Below, in pieces: positions 48,309-57,226 of a DNA stretch of 64,000 bases (position 1 is the first letter of the stretch; every line of letters starts with the position of its first letter). The position numbers and the translations under genes are program-made. Source of the DNA: Caldalkalibacillus salinus (GTDB taxonomy: Bacteria > Bacillota > Bacilli > Caldalkalibacillales > JCM-10596); contig NZ_JAERVL010000001.1 in NCBI RefSeq assembly GCF_016745835.1, positions 124,001 to 188,000 on the forward strand, given 5' to 3'. The notes under the pieces were generated by a model. The model searched no databases and was not told where the DNA came from. It saw nothing but the letters and a program-made list of their open reading frames with translations.

Positions 48309-50216
48309 ATGTCTCAGGAACATGTAGATCAGGATCTCAGGAAGTATGACCCTGAACAACAGACTAGACTTTTGAGTGGTATACAATACAAACTCTTTTT
48401 TGTATTGGCGATCAGTCTGTCTCTCTATCATCTATATACTGCACATTTTGGAATGCCTCCGTGGCATATACATCGCACGGTACATTTATGTCTTGGTCTG
48501 AGTATCTTGTTTTTATTATTCCCGTTTTCTAAAAAGAGCATAAATGATAAAGTACCTTTCTATGATCTTATTTTATCTATGATACCGTTAGCATTTGGGG
48601 CCTATTTTATCTATAATATCGATGACATTATGAGGACCATGGGGAGATACGACACATTTGATGTCATCCTTAACGCGGTCATGATTCTGTTGGTCCTAGA
48701 GGGAGCGCGCCGAGCTGTAGGCTGGCCGATTGTCGTGTTAGGATTTGGAGCCTTACTTTTAACAATGACAGTTGGGGGCCTTGATTACAGCCTTATCATC
48801 CCTCGACACGTCTATACAGATACGATTATTTTGGGTACACCCATCGCTGTATCTGCGCAATTTATCTTTTTGTTTTTATTTTTTGGTGTACTACTACGGT
48901 ATACAGGGACCGGTAAATTTTTTAATGACTTGGCCTTCGCTTTAGCGGGGCGATACACAGGTGGACCAGGCAAAGCAGCCGTCATTGCGAGTGCCTTCCA
49001 AGGGACGATTACAGGAAGCTCGATCGCTAATACGGTAGGTTCTGGTAGTTTTACCATCCCACTGATGAAAAAGCTCGGTTTCCGGCCGCGTTTTGCAGGT
49101 GCAGTTGAAGCTTCAGCATCAACCGGTGGACAAATTCTACCACCCGTCATGGGTGCAGCGGCGTTCATTATGATAGAATTTACAGGCATGACATACATTG
49201 AGATCGCGATGGCAGCCGCGATACCAGCTGTCTTATACTTTGTTGGTGTATTCATGTCCGTTCATTTTGAAGCGAAGCGTGAAGGCCTTAGTGGTATGTC
49301 AGTGAAAAATTTACCTCATTTTTGGCCCCTGTTGTTAAAAAAAGGGTATATGTTACTACCGCTCGTGGTCATTGTGATCACGCTTGGCAATAACATGTCT
49401 CCTATGAAAGCGGCATGGTATGGGATCTTCGCTGCCTTTGTTCTCAGTTTCTTAAGTAGAGAAACACGTTTAAGCATCAAGCAAATGATAGAGGTTCTAG
49501 TGGAAGCCACAAGAGTGGCCATCCCCGTTATAGCAGCTGTAGCTGCAGCCGGTATGGTTGCCGGAAATATTAATGCAGCCGGGTTTGGTTTGCAAATTGC
49601 TTCTACCATTCTTGACTTGAGCGGCGGCTATGTTATTCCAACTCTCATACTTTCTATGCTGGCCTGTATCGTATTAGGCATGGGGCTACCAACCACAGCG
49701 AACTACGTTGTGACGGCCACATTAATCGCACCTGCTATTCTACAGCTTGAAGGTGTTCCTGTATTGGCTGCTCATTTATTCGTTTTCTACTTTGGGATTA
49801 TGGCAGACATTACACCACCGGTTGGTTTAGCAGCGTATGCAGGGGCAGGTGTGGCAGGAGCAAGTCCGATACGTACAGGCGTGTCGGCGACAAGAATTGC
49901 GTTTGCCGCTTTTCTTATCCCGTACATCTTCGTACTCAACCCTATGTTAGTCCTACAGGGTGATGTGGAGCCCCTGCAACTGGGCTTCGCCATTGCGAGT
50001 GCCGTCATTGGTATGGTCATGATTAGTAGTGCCTTTGCGGGCCATCTGATCAGCAAAATGAATGTGTGGGAAAGAATCCCATTTTTTATCGCCGGTATAT
50101 TCATGGTCAATCCTGGCTATTTATCTGATATTGTGGGTATTGCCGTACTCATAACAGTTGGATTGATACAATACTTTAACAAACGGAAAGATACTCCAGC
50201 GTCTGAAGTGTCTTAA
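48309..50216 (+). CDS. TRAP transporter fused permease (4TM/12TM)
   Basis: Single 635-residue membrane protein combining the small and large TRAP subunits, with about 16-18 hydrophobic segments. Characteristic stretches are ITGSSIANTVGSGSFTIPLM and a glycine-rich ASTGGQILPPVMGAAAF in the DctM-like part, and MGLPTTANYVVTATLIAPAI further on. GGAGG lies 9 bp before the ATG. With the TAXI lipoprotein it makes a complete sodium-driven uptake system. Confidence 0.93.
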   Translation: MSQEHVDQDLRKYDPEQQTRLLSGIQYKLFFVLAISLSLYHLYTAHFGMPPWHIHRTVHLCLGLSILFLLFPFSKKSINDKVPFYDLILSMIPLAFGAYFIYNIDDIMRTMGRYDTFDVILNAVMILLVLEGARRAVGWPIVVLGFGALLLTMTVGGLDYSLIIPRHVYTDTIILGTPIAVSAQFIFLFLFFGVLLRYTGTGKFFNDLAFALAGRYTGGPGKAAVIASAFQGTITGSSIANTVGSGSFTIPLMKKLGFRPRFAGAVEASASTGGQILPPVMGAAAFIMIEFTGMTYIEIAMAAAIPAVLYFVGVFMSVHFEAKREGLSGMSVKNLPHFWPLLLKKGYMLLPLVVIVITLGNNMSPMKAAWYGIFAAFVLSFLSRETRLSIKQMIEVLVEATRVAIPVIAAVAAAGMVAGNINAAGFGLQIASTILDLSGGYVIPTLILSMLACIVLGMGLPTTANYVVTATLIAPAILQLEGVPVLAAHLFVFYFGIMADITPPVGLAAYAGAGVAGASPIRTGVSATRIAFAAFLIPYIFVLNPMLVLQGDVEPLQLGFAIASAVIGMVMISSAFAGHLISKMNVWERIPFFIAGIFMVNPGYLSDIVGIAVLITVGLIQYFNKRKDTPASEVS

Positions 50217-50261
50217 GTAGCTCATAGAGTCTTAAGTAAGCCTCATATGAATGAACATGTG

Positions 50262-50305
50262 AAAGAAGTGAGAAAACTGTCAAGTCTCTCACTTCTTTTG
50301 TTTTT
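50262..50305. terminator. Bidirectional terminator between permease and RpiR gene
   Basis: Perfect 12-bp repeat AAAGAAGTGAGA (50262-50273) / TCTCACTTCTTT (50287-50298). T-rich on the + side; overlaps the stop of the minus-strand regulator gene. Confidence 0.82.
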
Positions 50306-51149
50306 GGTAAAAGATATTAAATCGATCCCACACATGTTCCAATTCTAATAGATGGCTTTCAATCTGAGCGCGTTTCTCTCTCCCAACCGCTACGATAAGA
50401 GAGTTGATTAAGCTCAGGGGTGCGACAAATGAATCGATGAATGATGGCATCTCACTGGGGGAGGTGAGCGCCACATTAGCGAGTGGAACCAATGGTGACA
50501 GGATATGGTCCGTGATAGCGACGACTGGTGTGCCACGGTCTCTAGCAAATGCCACAGCATTAATGGAGCTCTGCGTATACCGTGAAAAACTGAGTCCGAT
50601 GACAAGGTCCTGTTCATCTAAGCGGAATAGCTTTTCTGAGATACCGTTCGGGTTGCGTATGAGTTCAGTGTTTTCTAACATCATATCGAGATAGAATTCT
50701 AGAAACTGTCCCATGGCGGTAGCACTTCGATTGGCAATGATAAAGATTCTTTTAGCTGAGACGATTAATTCAATCGCTTGGTGAAAATCTTTAGGGTTTA
50801 AGGTTTCTGCCATTCGTTGGATATTACGAATATCATCATCAAAAATTTCATATATCGCTTTCTCCGCAGGTTCGTAGACGTTTTCTGCAAGCTGTAGACG
50901 TTCAACCGTCGTCAATTGTTTTTGGGCTTTACGGTGCAAATCTTGTTGTAAATCAGAATAGCCTTTATACCCCAAAAAAGTGGCAAAACGGACGACGGAT
51001 GCTTCACTGACCCCCGTTAGCTTTGCCAGCTTACCAACCGTACAAAAGGGGATTGACTCAGGTTGGTGCAAGATATAGGTCGCTATTTTTTCCTGTGTTT
51101 GACTCATTCTTGTTCGATGCGTTTCAATGCGTTTCAAAACTTCATCCAC
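50289..51149 (-). CDS. MurR/RpiR family transcriptional regulator
   Basis: N-terminal RpiR-type helix-turn-helix (about residues 1-77, LAKLTGVSEASVVRFATFLG) plus a C-terminal SIS domain (about 125-265) that usually senses a phosphorylated sugar. 286 residues. It is the second gene of a minus-strand pair, 26 bp after the GSAM-like aminotransferase, so it may control that gene or the convergent TRAP transporter. AAGGAGG precedes the start on the minus strand. Confidence 0.9.
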   Translation of the reverse strand: MDEVLKRIETHRTRMSQTQEKIATYILHQPESIPFCTVGKLAKLTGVSEASVVRFATFLGYKGYSDLQQDLHRKAQKQLTTVERLQLAENVYEPAEKAIYEIFDDDIRNIQRMAETLNPKDFHQAIELIVSAKRIFIIANRSATAMGQFLEFYLDMMLENTELIRNPNGISEKLFRLDEQDLVIGLSFSRYTQSSINAVAFARDRGTPVVAITDHILSPLVPLANVALTSPSEMPSFIDSFVAPLSLINSLIVAVGREKRAQIESHLLELEHVWDRFNIFYQKQKK

Positions 51150-51175
51150 TGCTATAAAATCCTCCTTTTTTAAAA

Positions 51176-52573
51176 CTAAAAGCTCAGACTGTGTCTGTTA
51201 CCGATCATAGTTAACACTTCCTGATGTGCACGAACCGTGGCTTTTATATCTTCCATCGTATGGGCTGTAGACAAGGAATAGCGATTCAGTGGTTTGGTAT
51301 AAATCCCTTGCTTTAATAACAAGTAATCGATGTGACGTCGAAGAGTTGGCTGATCATGTTTTAAGTCTCTATAGTTTCTAATAGGTTTACGTGTCATCAC
51401 AATGTTAAACATACTGCCCATTCCCAGCGTTTGCATGGGTACATTTTCATGCTTATATAACTCTTCTAAATGTTGACGTAAAGTATGAGTGCGATCAATC
51501 GTCCGCTGTAAATGACCGTCTTCCTCTAAGAATGTTATTGTGGCTAAGCCTGCCGCCAGTACGGTGGGGTGACCATTATACGTACCGCTATGAAATAAGA
51601 CGTCCTCCTTAGACTGATGTTCCTGTTGTTTAGCAAATACGTCAGCTTTTGATTGGGGGGTCATCAACGTCATCAATTCACGAGGTCCCCCCACTGCACC
51701 GATCGGAAAACCACCTCCGAGAACCTTTCCTAGGGCTGTTAGGTCTGGTATGACTTCATAATCATTTTGGACACCACCAAGGGTGATTCTAAAACCGGTT
51801 TTCACTTCATCAAATATGAGTATGATCCCTAATTCTTTCGTGATTTGACGTAATTTTTGTAGAAAAGCTTTTTCAGCCGGGATGAATCCACCTTGGACAG
51901 GTTCTAAAATGACTGCGGCGATATCATCCGCATGGGCACGTAAAATTTGTTCTGTGGCCACGATATTATTAAAAGGAAGGACGATGGTTTGATCTGATTC
52001 GTGATCATTTAAACCCATCGACTCGGGTTGAGCATGTGGAGCATCATCAGGACCGGCCTGCTCTACGTTGGGGCTGATACTATATAATACCTCGTTATAA
52101 CCTCCGTGGTAATGCCCTTCAAACTTGGCGGTTTTATTTCGATTGGTATACGCTTTTGCTAAACGTAGGCACAATAGGGTAGCTTCTAATCCAGAATTTG
52201 TGAATCTGACTTGATCCATACCGGGAAAAAGGGAGACCACTTTTTCGGCAAGTGTGAACTCCATACGGTGAGGCGCACCAAACACGGTGGTCCCAAGAGA
52301 ACGTAATTGTTTCTCCACCGCTTGCATCACACGAGGATGACCATGTCCCGTCATTAACGCACCATAGCAGAGCAGATAGTCGATATAATGATGGCCATCA
52401 ACATCCCAAATGTGACTGCCTTGGGCCTGTTCCATAAAGATAGGGTGCGGTTGAAAATGTTTAATGTTGGCCGAAACACCACCAGGGATAGAACGTTGGG
52501 CACGCGTGTACATTGTCTCAGATATGGGGAAATCGGAAAATAACGGTTCCGGCTCAGCCGCTTTCATGTTCAA
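51176..52573 (-). CDS. Glutamate-1-semialdehyde aminomutase-like class III aminotransferase
   Basis: PLP enzyme related to HemL. The PLP-lysine region is TALGKVLGGGFPIGAVGG (about residues 278-295), preceded by IFDEVKTGFR; the N-terminus has SIPGGVSANIK as in HemL. At 465 residues it is longer than HemL (about 430) through an insert near 325-340, and there are no heme genes nearby, so it is probably a catabolic or specialised relative. The TTG at 52573 has AGGAGAGG at good spacing; ATG 52567 is the alternative. Paired with the RpiR gene. Confidence 0.85.
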   Translation of the reverse strand: MNMKAAEPEPLFSDFPISETMYTRAQRSIPGGVSANIKHFQPHPIFMEQAQGSHIWDVDGHHYIDYLLCYGALMTGHGHPRVMQAVEKQLRSLGTTVFGAPHRMEFTLAEKVVSLFPGMDQVRFTNSGLEATLLCLRLAKAYTNRNKTAKFEGHYHGGYNEVLYSISPNVEQAGPDDAPHAQPESMGLNDHESDQTIVLPFNNIVATEQILRAHADDIAAVILEPVQGGFIPAEKAFLQKLRQITKELGIILIFDEVKTGFRITLGGVQNDYEVIPDLTALGKVLGGGFPIGAVGGPRELMTLMTPQSKADVFAKQQEHQSKEDVLFHSGTYNGHPTVLAAGLATITFLEEDGHLQRTIDRTHTLRQHLEELYKHENVPMQTLGMGSMFNIVMTRKPIRNYRDLKHDQPTLRRHIDYLLLKQGIYTKPLNRYSLSTAHTMEDIKATVRAHQEVLTMIGNRHSLSF

Positions 52574-52601
52574 AAGAGGACACCTCTCCTTATGAAGGAT
52601 G

Positions 52602-52620
52602 CACTAACATGACATTAGTG
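52602..52620. promoter_or_regulatory. Inverted repeat before the aminotransferase gene
   Basis: CACTAA (52602-52607) and TTAGTG (52615-52620) around a 7-base centre, about 30-45 bp upstream of the minus-strand start. Candidate operator, possibly for the adjacent RpiR regulator. Confidence 0.4.
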
Positions 52621-52650
52621 TTTTGAATGAATATTTCTTATTAAATGATT

Positions 52651-52683
52651 GTGAAATATATATTACATCTATATGTATATCAC
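52651..52683. promoter_or_regulatory. 33-bp imperfect palindrome in the divergent gap
   Basis: GTGAAATATATAT (52651-52663) mirrors ATATGTATATCAC (52671-52683) at 11 of 13 positions. It sits between the divergent aminotransferase and DUF3866 genes and could be a shared operator. The rest of the 265-bp gap shows no gene. Confidence 0.45.
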
Positions 52684-52838
52684 ACTTAAAAGTTGTCTGT
52701 AAACGTCATTTTTTAGGCGATTGGAAAATTGACCATGTTTCTATATATGAAAAATTGAATGAGAGGCGTCACTCGGTCATACCTTAGAAGAAGGACAAAG
52801 GGTCGTACCCTCAAGAGAATGGAAGGGGGATTCAGCGC

Positions 52839-54014
52839 ATGGTCGGGTACTGGGGAAACGTCAATGACATACTCGAAGAGGATAGTCAAATACAAATCGC
52901 AACCGTAAAACTTGAAGATGCCAGAGAGATCACAGTGATCAATTACCTAGCGATACACCCCGCTTGCCGAATGGGGGATCGTGTGTATGTCAATACAGTT
53001 GCCATTGATTTAGATTTAGGAACAGGTGGATACGGATTTGTAATGGCTATTAGCACGATATCAGAAGAAAAGAGTGAGTCTTCCCACCCGGGTCATATTA
53101 TCAAAATGCGTTATGCCCCGACTCAGGTGGCCGTGCATGCTGTGGAAGCACCCGAGAGTGATAGACACGATGCTTTTTGCCTGCCATTCTCTCTAGAAAA
53201 TAAACGGGTGTTCATGTCGGAGTTACACAGTGTCTTACCGTTATGGGTTGCACTGTTAGAAACACTCACATCAGAAACAAATTCGTTCAAAAAAGCGGGA
53301 GCCGGTCAGAACTCAGAAAACTCACAGGGGCGTACATTTGTATACATAATGGATGATCAAGCTTGTTTGCAAGCGTCCTTCAGTCAACATATCCGCACGT
53401 TGAAACACAAAGCGAATATGATGACGATTACGTATGGTCAAGCAAGTGGGGGAGACATAGAGGCTGTCAATCTTTATACTGCATTGGAAGCGGCTGTGAA
53501 GGTTGCTGAGGCTGATGATATCCTTATTACTCAGGGGCCGGGTGTTGTGGGGACAGGAACAAGTAGAGGGTTTAGTGGTATGAGTCTGTCTCAGTGGATT
53601 CATACTGTCCATACATTAGGTGGAAGGGCGGTTGTCATTCCACGTATACAAATAAACGATAAACGTTCTCGCCACATCGGTTTTAGTCATCACACACTTA
53701 CACCGTTACTTGCACATACACTTGTTCCTGCTATTATCCCTTATCCAGACATAGAGGGCGACCAGTTGTGTGAGGGCGCATGGTCACCTTCCTCTTATGA
53801 GCAATATCAATTACGCTATTCGCAGCAGATTGCGCAACTACAGGATCAACATCATGTATACCCAGTTCCTGCTCAAACTCTCCATACGCTGATACTAGAG
53901 GCACTGAAATGGTATGAAAAACCGATTCGTTCCATGGGGAGAGGTTATAACCAAGAGCCCCTCATGTTTCAAGCGGTCGCTGCAGCCGTATATTGGTACT
54001 TACACAATCAGTGA
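52839..54014 (+). CDS. DUF3866 family protein
   Basis: A 391-residue cytosolic protein with no membrane segment. Seen: an N-terminal beta-rich part (residues 1-75, a GDRVYVNTVAIDLDLGTGGYGFV segment in pieces), a middle HAVEAPES region, and a C-terminal part with ITQGPGVVGTGTSRGFSG (about 226-243) and IPRIQINDKRSRHIGFSHHT. These fit the DUF3866 family found next to nudF/spoIIM in Bacillales. Function unknown. GGGGG precedes the ATG. Confidence 0.78.
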   Translation: MVGYWGNVNDILEEDSQIQIATVKLEDAREITVINYLAIHPACRMGDRVYVNTVAIDLDLGTGGYGFVMAISTISEEKSESSHPGHIIKMRYAPTQVAVHAVEAPESDRHDAFCLPFSLENKRVFMSELHSVLPLWVALLETLTSETNSFKKAGAGQNSENSQGRTFVYIMDDQACLQASFSQHIRTLKHKANMMTITYGQASGGDIEAVNLYTALEAAVKVAEADDILITQGPGVVGTGTSRGFSGMSLSQWIHTVHTLGGRAVVIPRIQINDKRSRHIGFSHHTLTPLLAHTLVPAIIPYPDIEGDQLCEGAWSPSSYEQYQLRYSQQIAQLQDQHHVYPVPAQTLHTLILEALKWYEKPIRSMGRGYNQEPLMFQAVAAAVYWYLHNQ

Positions 54015-54079
54015 CATACACAAGATACATGGTAAAATAGACTTAAGAACCACAAAAAGAAGGGATGATTGAGTCTACC

Positions 54080-54631
54080 ATGCAAGATTTCACTGAGAGA
54101 ACCATCGGAAGCCAATCTATATACGAGGGAAAAATTATACGCGTGCAAGTAGACGACGTTCAATTGCCGAATGGTCATACGAGCAAACGTGAGTTGGTTA
54201 AGCATCCAGGAGCCGTTGCTATCGTTCCTTTTACCGCTGATGAGAAGATGGTGCTGATCAGACAATTTCGTAAGCCGCTAGAAAAAGAGATATACGAAAT
54301 ACCGGCCGGAAAACTAGAGTCAGGCGAGGACCCCGTCATTTGTGCTCAGCGAGAATTAGCAGAAGAAACCGGTTATCAAACGGAACACATGAGTTATATC
54401 ACGTCCTTTTACACCTCCCCCGGTTTTGCCGATGAAATCCTATATCTATACGAAGCTACTGCATTAATCAGTGGTGAAGCCCAACCCGATCAGGATGAAT
54501 TTGTGGAGAGAGTGGAAGTCACTTTAGAACAGGCGCTACAACTCATGAAAGAAGAAAAAATTCACGATGCGAAGACGTGCTACGCCCTGCTTCATTGGCA
54601 GCTAAACAACGCCAATCATAACAAGAATTGA
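54080..54631 (+). CDS. nudF: ADP-ribose pyrophosphatase (Nudix)
   Basis: Nudix hydrolase splitting ADP-ribose. The Nudix box GKLESGEDPVICAQRELAEE-TGY is at about residues 74-96 with the REL..EE core. The N-terminus MQDFTERTIG aligns with B. subtilis NudF, so I start at ATG 54080; the ATG at 54065 sits against its AAGAAGGG site without spacing. Product is 183 residues. The EndoQ-like gene starts one base after its stop, suggesting coupling. Confidence 0.92.
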   Translation: MQDFTERTIGSQSIYEGKIIRVQVDDVQLPNGHTSKRELVKHPGAVAIVPFTADEKMVLIRQFRKPLEKEIYEIPAGKLESGEDPVICAQRELAEETGYQTEHMSYITSFYTSPGFADEILYLYEATALISGEAQPDQDEFVERVEVTLEQALQLMKEEKIHDAKTCYALLHWQLNNANHNKN

Positions 54632-54632
54632 G

Positions 54633-55757
54633 ATGAACATGATGAAGACCGTTTATGCAGACTTACATATACATCTGGGCCAAACGGAAACGGGTCGTCC
54701 AGTCAAGATAACCGCCTCTAAAAACATGACCTTGCGAAACGTTTTAGAACACGCATCAACCCAAAAAGGGATGCAGATGGTTGGGATAATTGATAGTCAT
54801 GTGCCTGAGGTCATCGCAGAATTGAAGCAGTTAATAAGATCTGGACAAGCCACGCCTTGTGCAGGTGGTGGAATGCAGTATCAGGGGACAACCCTTATCT
54901 TAGGGACTGAAATAGAAATCTATGACCAACATTGCTTAGGCCCTATACATGTGCTGTGCTATTTCCCTACCTTGGAGGAAATGGCGGCCTTCAGCCATTG
55001 GATGACACAGTATCAAAAGAATATTACGCTAAGTTCACAGCGTAGCTATGTTGAGGGGAGAATCCTACAACGCAAAGTTCAGGAACTCGGTGGATTATTT
55101 ATCCCGGCCCATATATTTACGCCGTTTAAGAGCTTATACGGAAAAGGTGTGGCCAAAAGTTTAGGCGAAGTATTTGAACCAAATCAAGTTGAGGCTGTTG
55201 AACTAGGGTTGAGCTCGGATACCAGTATGGCGGACTCATTGCTAGAATTACAAAACTATCCTTACTTGACAAACTCCGATGCCCACTCATTACCTAAAAT
55301 TGGTCGAGAGTATCAAAAGATGTCATTATCCGAAGCGGACTTTCAGCATCTGAGACAAGCACTACTCGGCCAAGGGAATCAACGAATAGAAGCGAATTAC
55401 GGCTTAGACCCTAAATTAGGAAAATACCACGTGGAGGTCTCTCGTCGTGTCTCTCAGTTGGCGGCTGATCAAAGTCAGCTTTATCAGGGACACCCACGAG
55501 ACAAGCCTATTCGTCCGCCCTATATCCCCCAAGTCCCTTTGGAGTATATCCCAGGGTTAGGCCCAAAAACGTTAAACACACTGGTGGACACGTTTGGATC
55601 AGAGATGAATGTCATACACCACTCAACCAAAGCTGAGCTGGAACAGTGTGTACCAGGGGAAGTCGCCTCTCAGATTATCGCTGCTCGTGAAGGCCGACTC
55701 GTGTTTGAGCAAGGAGGTTCTGGAAAGTACGGTAAAGTGAAGAATTACGAGGCTTAA
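54633..55757 (+). CDS. Endonuclease Q-like PHP protein
   Basis: PHP-domain protein with a helix-hairpin-helix tail. N-terminal ADLHIHLG (about residues 8-15), internal GTEIEIYD, FIPAHIFTPF (about 155-164) and NSDAHSLPKIGREY (about 208-221) give a metal centre of His/Asp/Glu residues. The C-terminal IPGLGPKTLNTLVD helix-hairpin-helix (about 310-323) is typical of EndoQ, which nicks DNA beside deaminated bases. 374 residues. Starts right after nudF with a weak ribosome binding site, so translational coupling is likely. Confidence 0.85.
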   Translation: MNMMKTVYADLHIHLGQTETGRPVKITASKNMTLRNVLEHASTQKGMQMVGIIDSHVPEVIAELKQLIRSGQATPCAGGGMQYQGTTLILGTEIEIYDQHCLGPIHVLCYFPTLEEMAAFSHWMTQYQKNITLSSQRSYVEGRILQRKVQELGGLFIPAHIFTPFKSLYGKGVAKSLGEVFEPNQVEAVELGLSSDTSMADSLLELQNYPYLTNSDAHSLPKIGREYQKMSLSEADFQHLRQALLGQGNQRIEANYGLDPKLGKYHVEVSRRVSQLAADQSQLYQGHPRDKPIRPPYIPQVPLEYIPGLGPKTLNTLVDTFGSEMNVIHHSTKAELEQCVPGEVASQIIAAREGRLVFEQGGSGKYGKVKNYEA

Positions 55758-55854
55758 ATCTTCTTTTTGGATAAGAGGGGGCATAACGTAGACAAGCCTA
55801 TCATAGGATAGTACAAATCCTTATAGTACAAATCCTAATGAGGGGGACAAACGT

Positions 55855-56481
55855 ATGCTCCATCAAAAAATGGGACATGGCATTCAACGACACTTTGAAC
55901 GGCACGCTTCCTTATATTTGTTCATCGTTGTCCTGTTTGTTATGGGCATCATATTTGGTACAGTGACAGTACAAAGCTTAGGGCACTCTCAACAAGCAGA
56001 CTTAGTGTTTTATTTTGAACAATTTATGAGCGAAATGAAAGAAGATCATATCGTTGAGCCGTCTTACGCATTTTGGCAAAGTTTTATCCATTATATGAAA
56101 TACACTGGAGTCATATGGCTACTCGGCCTATCGATTATTGGACTACCCATCATACTGATCTTGCTATTTTTAAAAGGGGTTTTTGTTGGTTTTTCAGTCG
56201 GTTTCTTGGTTCATCAACTCGGTTGGGAAGGATTCCTACTTTCACTCGTATCCGTTATCCCTCAAAATATGGTGGTCGTTCCACTAATCTTGCTGATGAG
56301 TGTATTAAGTATATCCTTTTCATTACAGCTGATAGGCTATATCTTTGGCCAAAATCGTGTCAAACGTAAACCACGCCTTGGGTACTACATGGCAATCATG
56401 TTCGGTGCGTCACTCATTTTGTTTGTTGTCGCTTTATTTGAAACGTATATCTCGCCGGTGTTTATGCGTTTAATAGGATAG
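55855..56481 (+). CDS. spoIIM: Stage II sporulation protein M
   Basis: Membrane protein of the SpoIID-SpoIIM-SpoIIP engulfment machinery. 208 residues with about five hydrophobic segments (19-41, 80-105, 108-135, 140-165, 175-200). The core VIPQNMVVVPLILLMS segment is characteristic. AGGGGGA precedes the ATG. Between nudF/EndoQ and fur, the same neighbourhood as in B. subtilis. Confidence 0.92.
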   Translation: MLHQKMGHGIQRHFERHASLYLFIVVLFVMGIIFGTVTVQSLGHSQQADLVFYFEQFMSEMKEDHIVEPSYAFWQSFIHYMKYTGVIWLLGLSIIGLPIILILLFLKGVFVGFSVGFLVHQLGWEGFLLSLVSVIPQNMVVVPLILLMSVLSISFSLQLIGYIFGQNRVKRKPRLGYYMAIMFGASLILFVVALFETYISPVFMRLIG

Positions 56482-56542
56482 CAAATGCGTGTGTAGGACA
56501 AGAAGGCAAGCTAAATTTTGGTCCATCCACAAGCTGCATCAT

Positions 56543-56571
56543 TTGACTAATAGACACGTCCTCTCTATAAT
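56543..56571 (+). promoter_or_regulatory. Sigma-A promoter of fur
   Basis: TTGACT (56543-56548), exactly 17 bp, TATAAT (56566-56571), 34 bp before the fur start. Confidence 0.75.
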
Positions 56572-56579
56572 TATTACAG
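56565..56579 (+). promoter_or_regulatory. PerR-box-like site over the fur -10 element
   Basis: The 15-mer CTATAATTATTACAG matches the PerR box TTATAATNATTATAA at 12 of 14 defined positions or close to it, and covers the -10 element. B. subtilis fur is itself under PerR control. A Fur-type autoregulatory reading is also possible. Confidence 0.55.
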
Positions 56580-56604
56580 GAATAGCGAATTGGGAGGGGT
56601 ATAC

Positions 56605-57057
56605 ATGGAACAAAGGATGGACAATATTAAGAAACAACTACACGCGCATAGCTACAAATTAACACCCCAAAGAGAAGCTACCGTTCGCGTTTTACTAGAG
56701 AATGAAGAAGACCATTTAAGTGCAGAAGATGTATACCTTCTCTTAAAAGAACGATCACCCGAAATAGGGTTAGCCACCGTTTACCGGACCCTAGAACTGC
56801 TCAGTGATCTTAAGATCATACATAAGATCAACTTTGGTGACGGTGTGGCTCGCTATGACCTAAATGCCGAGGGTGCTGAAAGATTTCATCACCACATGGT
56901 TTGTATTCAGTGCGGATCAGTAGATGAAATTATGGAAGACCTTTTAGGTGAAGTAGAGAAAAAAGTTGAACGAAATTTTCAATTTAAAATTTATGACCAC
57001 CAGCTCACATTTCACGGTGTCTGTCATAGGTGTACAGAAAATACGGATAAAAAGTAG
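56605..57057 (+). CDS. fur: Ferric uptake regulator
   Basis: Iron-responsive repressor. N-terminal winged helix with YKLTPQREATVRVLL and IGLATVYRTLELL; metal-binding segment HHHMVCIQCG (about 88-97) and C-terminal CHRC complete the Zn site (two CxxC pairs). ATG 56605 follows GGGAGGGG; a TTG at 56590 is the frame start only. 150 residues. Between spoIIM and ald. Paralogues PerR and Zur cannot be fully excluded, but gene order favours Fur. Confidence 0.9.
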   Translation: MEQRMDNIKKQLHAHSYKLTPQREATVRVLLENEEDHLSAEDVYLLLKERSPEIGLATVYRTLELLSDLKIIHKINFGDGVARYDLNAEGAERFHHHMVCIQCGSVDEIMEDLLGEVEKKVERNFQFKIYDHQLTFHGVCHRCTENTDKK

Positions 57058-57226
57058 TGTGTATAGGCTGTTGTTCATCGATGGTCTATACATTTTTTTA
57101 ATATATAAATCTTTACAAGTCGGTCATTTTAAGTTACCGTATATTTTTGGATGGACTTATTCAAACATTCATGATTGATTTATTTGCATTTCGTTTAAAA
57201 TATAATTAAAGGAGGGTTATACATCT

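Noticed and set aside
49787-50110. Minus-strand frames opposite the TRAP permease
   Set aside because: Low-complexity shadows produced by hydrophobic codons on the sense strand.
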